Shown here: piece by piece, positions 61,356 to 64,000 of the stretch
Layout: each line of letters opens with the position of its first letter
Position numbering within the stretch: the stretch's first letter is position 1
NCBI RefSeq assembly: GCF_007988885.1
Contig: NZ_BJUZ01000004.1
Span: 62,001 to 126,000, forward strand
Length of the DNA: 64,000 nucleotides
Direction: 5' to 3'
From: Gluconobacter wancherniae NBRC 103581
GTDB lineage: Bacteria; Pseudomonadota; Alphaproteobacteria; Acetobacterales; Acetobacteraceae
Translations under genes and position numbers: made by a program
Notes under the pieces: generated by a model
Told to the model about the DNA's origin: nothing
Databases searched by the model: none
Seen by the model: the letters and a program-made list of their open reading frames with translations, nothing else

Positions 61356-63803
61356 TCAGAACCCTGTTGATGCGGTGAAAAGAGCTGCAAATCCACCGCC
61401 GATATAATAACTCGGCGCACTTCCCTCAATTGTGGTGCCGTAACGCCCAGTTGTCTCCTTTGCATTGAGCGTCGTGGCAGCAACGCCGGACAAATAATGT
61501 TCGTTCGTAATGTTGATGAAATTCATGCGTAGTGTTGGGTGTTGCAGGCGCGATATGTCGGCAAAGCGATACCCCAAGGCAAGATCGCCCGTTGTGTGGT
61601 CTGAAATGCGCTCATCGTTCATAAATGTTGCGAATTGATGGCCGGTATAATGCAGCGTTGCTGTGCCGAAGATATGGCCATCATCGTAAGTCAGACCTGC
61701 GGACGCCTGCAGTGCCGGACTGCGGACCGCAATTTTACCGCGCGTGGGAAGCAGATCCCCATTGGATGCAATATCATTGTCGATCGTTGCGTGCAGATAT
61801 TCCCCGGAGAAATATGGGCTGAAATGATGCCACGGACGCGTCCCGATCTCCACATCCACGCCGCGCGATGTCTGGCCACCTGCGTTGATTGTAGAAGAAA
61901 TAAGTGCGCCGTTTTGTGAAACCAATGTCGAGATCTGCCGGTTTGTGAAATTGTAGTTGAAGAGCGTAACGCTTCCCACAATCCAGCGTCCGTTGCGGCG
62001 ATATCCTATTTCTTCGGCAATAGAATATTCATTGCGGGTGTTGCCCGTTCCGGCCACTTCAAGAGCACCAGAAGACGGATCATACGTGTTGTAAAAAGCC
62101 GTCACATCAGGTGCGCGGAAATTGGTCGTGGCGTTCAGGAAGATTTGGTCCTGATCGGTAAAACGCCACCTCAGGCCTAGCCTGGGCAGTGGCACAGCGC
62201 TGTTCGTGTTGACATGATATTGCGGGCCGGGAAGAGCGTTAGTGCCGTTGCGTGACATCATGACTTCCTTGAAGCCCAGATCGATCGCCAGCCTGTCACG
62301 GAACAAAGAGATGTGGTCCCCCACGTAAAGGGCGCTTGTTTGGGAGATCGTATGATTACTTCCTCCCAGAAGCTGCTGTCCGTCCGAAAGGTGGATTGTT
62401 GCGCTATTACGCGTGGCCCAGATATCTGCTGATGCACCATCTACAGCGACGGATGTGAACGGTTGCTGCTCATTATCATCTGAATAATCGTACCAGTATC
62501 CTGCAACGAAGTCGTTCCATCCGACCTTGTAGTGAAGTGCAGATGTAAAGCCCGATCGATAGCTTCGCTGAGTGTAATTTGCGCGGACAACTGCCGTACC
62601 GTCCTGCGCGCTGGGCAGGGAAAGAACGTCCGACAGTGCTTGTGTTCCGCTATAGAGCCCGCTTTCGCTCAGGGTTGAACCGCCTGGCACGTTGCCGTAG
62701 GCGAATTGTGCGTAGGGCGTTGTGTCCAGCGAGAGATTTTCCGTCAGGCGCAGATGTATGGGGGCGCCTGCATAAAGTGTCCGCTCCGGCGCGCGCCACA
62801 GCCGCCAGTAATCGGTGCCTCCGTTGGCGTTGTTTACATCGTAGGTCGCGGCAAGGTTGTTGGAGCCGCGAACTCCGTCCTGTCTCCAGCTTTGCAGGGT
62901 GGCTTGTGGATAATAGCTGGTGATGGTGCTGTTCCACGTTCCAAGCAGGCTCACCCTGTTTCCAGATCCCCATTCTTTCAGGATCTTGAAATCAATATGG
63001 TGTCGCCCGTCCCGGCCAGGCCCGCGCCAGTTATCCGTTGCTCCGTGAGAGTAGGAAACAAAAGCACGTACGCCGGAGTGGCCGATCTCGCCGCTTTCCA
63101 ACCTGATGAATTCGCGGTTGGTGTTGTAGGAGCCGTAAGAGACGCTGGCATATCCCCCTGCTTTTCGGGATGGGTCCAGAAATGTTAGTCTCATGAGACC
63201 GCCGGCTGCATTCAGGACCGGACTGTCCAGATCGGCAGAACCCTGCGCAAGAGCAATTTCCTGATAGTTTTCGCTGTCAGCGAACTGACTTGGATAGCCG
63301 CTGTAGTAGGCGATATCGTTGAGGGGCATCCCCTCCAGCACATACCCGATAGCGTCGTTGTTCAGCCCGCGCACTGTAAGGTTTGTGCTGGGCGAAAAGC
63401 CGAAGGGGTCAGACGTTGCAACATTCGCGCCGGGCAGCATTGCGGCAAGCTGATAGGCCGTGGATGTTGGGGACTGACGATCCATGAAATCACGATCCAC
63501 CGTGCTGACGGAGCGTGTTCCCTGCTGTGGTCGGATGAGTCCCCCGCCGGGTTGATGATTTGAGGCGGTGTCCGAACTTCGATGAACGACAATGTGCTCT
63601 GCAGAGGCAGGTTTCTGGTCAATGCTTTTGGGGGAGGCACCCTGGGCGTGAGCCTGATCGACTACGCAGCCCATCAGGAGAGCGGGAAGGGACAGACCCG
63701 CATGAAGCAGTTTCCGCGCCCGAAAACCCTGTCGTAGAAGTAATGTCTGTCTGGCGCGCAATTGTTCTGTTCCCGCGAGCTTGTCTGTCTGGAGGCTTCT
63801 CAT
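61356..63803 (-). CDS. TonB-dependent outer-membrane receptor of the vitamin operon
   Basis: An 815-residue receptor starting at ATG 63803. The leader is long and arginine-rich before its hydrophobic core, ending near AHAQGAS. The plug has VDRDFMDRQSPTSTAYQLAAMLPG (in parts), NLTVRGLNNDAIGYVLEGMPL and ADLDSPVLNAAGGLMRL. The barrel is Tyr/Asn-rich and ends in ...LFTASTGF. Compared with most relatives the plug region lacks the usual V-L-R-G-P-x-G run and instead has ALAQGSADLDSP. It is the first gene of a receptor-kinase-PnuC operon. I looked upstream (63804 to 63951) for a thiamine or cobalamin riboswitch and found no matching core. Confidence 0.92.
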   Translation of the reverse strand: MRSLQTDKLAGTEQLRARQTLLLRQGFRARKLLHAGLSLPALLMGCVVDQAHAQGASPKSIDQKPASAEHIVVHRSSDTASNHQPGGGLIRPQQGTRSVSTVDRDFMDRQSPTSTAYQLAAMLPGANVATSDPFGFSPSTNLTVRGLNNDAIGYVLEGMPLNDIAYYSGYPSQFADSENYQEIALAQGSADLDSPVLNAAGGLMRLTFLDPSRKAGGYASVSYGSYNTNREFIRLESGEIGHSGVRAFVSYSHGATDNWRGPGRDGRHHIDFKILKEWGSGNRVSLLGTWNSTITSYYPQATLQSWRQDGVRGSNNLAATYDVNNANGGTDYWRLWRAPERTLYAGAPIHLRLTENLSLDTTPYAQFAYGNVPGGSTLSESGLYSGTQALSDVLSLPSAQDGTAVVRANYTQRSYRSGFTSALHYKVGWNDFVAGYWYDYSDDNEQQPFTSVAVDGASADIWATRNSATIHLSDGQQLLGGSNHTISQTSALYVGDHISLFRDRLAIDLGFKEVMMSRNGTNALPGPQYHVNTNSAVPLPRLGLRWRFTDQDQIFLNATTNFRAPDVTAFYNTYDPSSGALEVAGTGNTRNEYSIAEEIGYRRNGRWIVGSVTLFNYNFTNRQISTLVSQNGALISSTINAGGQTSRGVDVEIGTRPWHHFSPYFSGEYLHATIDNDIASNGDLLPTRGKIAVRSPALQASAGLTYDDGHIFGTATLHYTGHQFATFMNDERISDHTTGDLALGYRFADISRLQHPTLRMNFINITNEHYLSGVAATTLNAKETTGRYGTTIEGSAPSYYIGGGFAALFTASTGF

Positions 63804-63951
63804 AGAGAAACGCAGGGCCGAAGGCGAATGTTCATCTCGCCCCGATTATGTGTCCGGCAGGCTTCGCAAATGTAATGTGGTGTCATGAGCACAGCCTGTG
63901 AAATCTGTATGGTCCTGTAACATATTCATCGCTCTGGAGATCCTGACCGCT

Positions 63952-64000
63952 ATGCTGCATTTGAAACATATCGTTCCTGCGCTGCTTGTTGCGAGTACCG
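63952..64000 (+). CDS. Start of a gene cut by the right window edge (probable exported protein)
   Basis: ATG 63952 lies behind GGAGATCC and opens a frame reading MLHLKHIVPALLVAST to the window end, a good start of a signal peptide. Only 16 codons are visible, so the call rests on the ribosome site and the hydrophobic leader. It would be divergent from the TonB receptor gene, with about 148 bases between them. Confidence 0.4.
   Translation, partial: MLHLKHIVPALLVAST

Noticed and set aside
63804-63951. Possible TPP or cobalamin riboswitch before the vitamin-type TonB receptor
   Set aside because: No CTGAGA plus ACCTGATCTGG core and no B12 box on the minus strand; only loose GC-rich similarity.
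1-64000. tRNA, rRNA or CRISPR features
   Set aside because: No gap between genes is long enough for rRNA or a repeat-spacer array, and I saw no tRNA-like cloverleaf sequence in the gaps I read.

Overview
The window reads as chromosomal DNA of an acetic acid bacterium (Acetobacteraceae, most like Gluconobacter or a close relative). The basis is a mid-50s GC impression, alphaproteobacterial flagellar gene order (fliL-fliM-DUF6468-motE), heavy use of GTG starts, TonB receptors and stop/start-overlapping operons. The genus is inferred, not shown. Almost all of the sequence is coding. I saw no tRNA, rRNA, CRISPR array or intact insertion sequence, and no gene-free stretch clearly longer than 300 bases.

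Left part. The 5' three quarters or more of metH lies on the minus strand and runs off the left edge. Divergent from it are an EamA exporter and a small CxCC protein. From 4.9 to 22.2 kb lies a cell-surface glycosylation and export cluster. It holds a type I secretion ABC transporter with a cysteine-less C39-like domain, a HlyD-type fusion protein, a Sel1-repeat protein, a two-domain glycosyltransferase and a tryptophan-rich protein. These are followed by a GT4 enzyme, two paralogous GT32-type enzymes flanking a small internally duplicated protein, a Dps ferritin, and a large two-domain GT2. No secreted substrate gene is visible.

Middle. A phosphate unit, pstCAB-phoU-phoB-phoR, lacks pstS at this locus. 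Then come a secreted prolyl oligopeptidase, an AnsP-like amino-acid permease, and a lipoprotein lytic transglycosylase with a SPOR domain. The transglycosylase is divergent from a flagellar run: fliL, fliM, a DUF6468 protein, motE, and a large exported protein of unknown function. A TetR gene and a divergent RND efflux operon (fusion protein, pump, outer-membrane channel, small exported protein) share a perfect inverted repeat.

Right part. After a GNAT acetyltransferase comes a nine-gene minus-strand operon (55.5 to 46.2 kb) in which nearly every junction overlaps: flavin monooxygenase, peptide-type binding protein, two permeases, two ATPases, P1-family aminopeptidase, alpha/beta hydrolase, TTC38-like TPR protein. 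Divergent from it are a TonB-dependent receptor and a Tat-exported PhoD-type phosphoesterase. Together they look like an outer-to-inner uptake and breakdown system for an unidentified peptide-like compound. I consider it, together with the glycosylation/export cluster, the best candidate here for an undescribed system. At the right edge a TonB receptor, an APH-fold kinase and a PnuC-type transporter form a tight minus-strand operon suggestive of vitamin salvage, and a truncated plus-strand gene starts in the last 50 bases.
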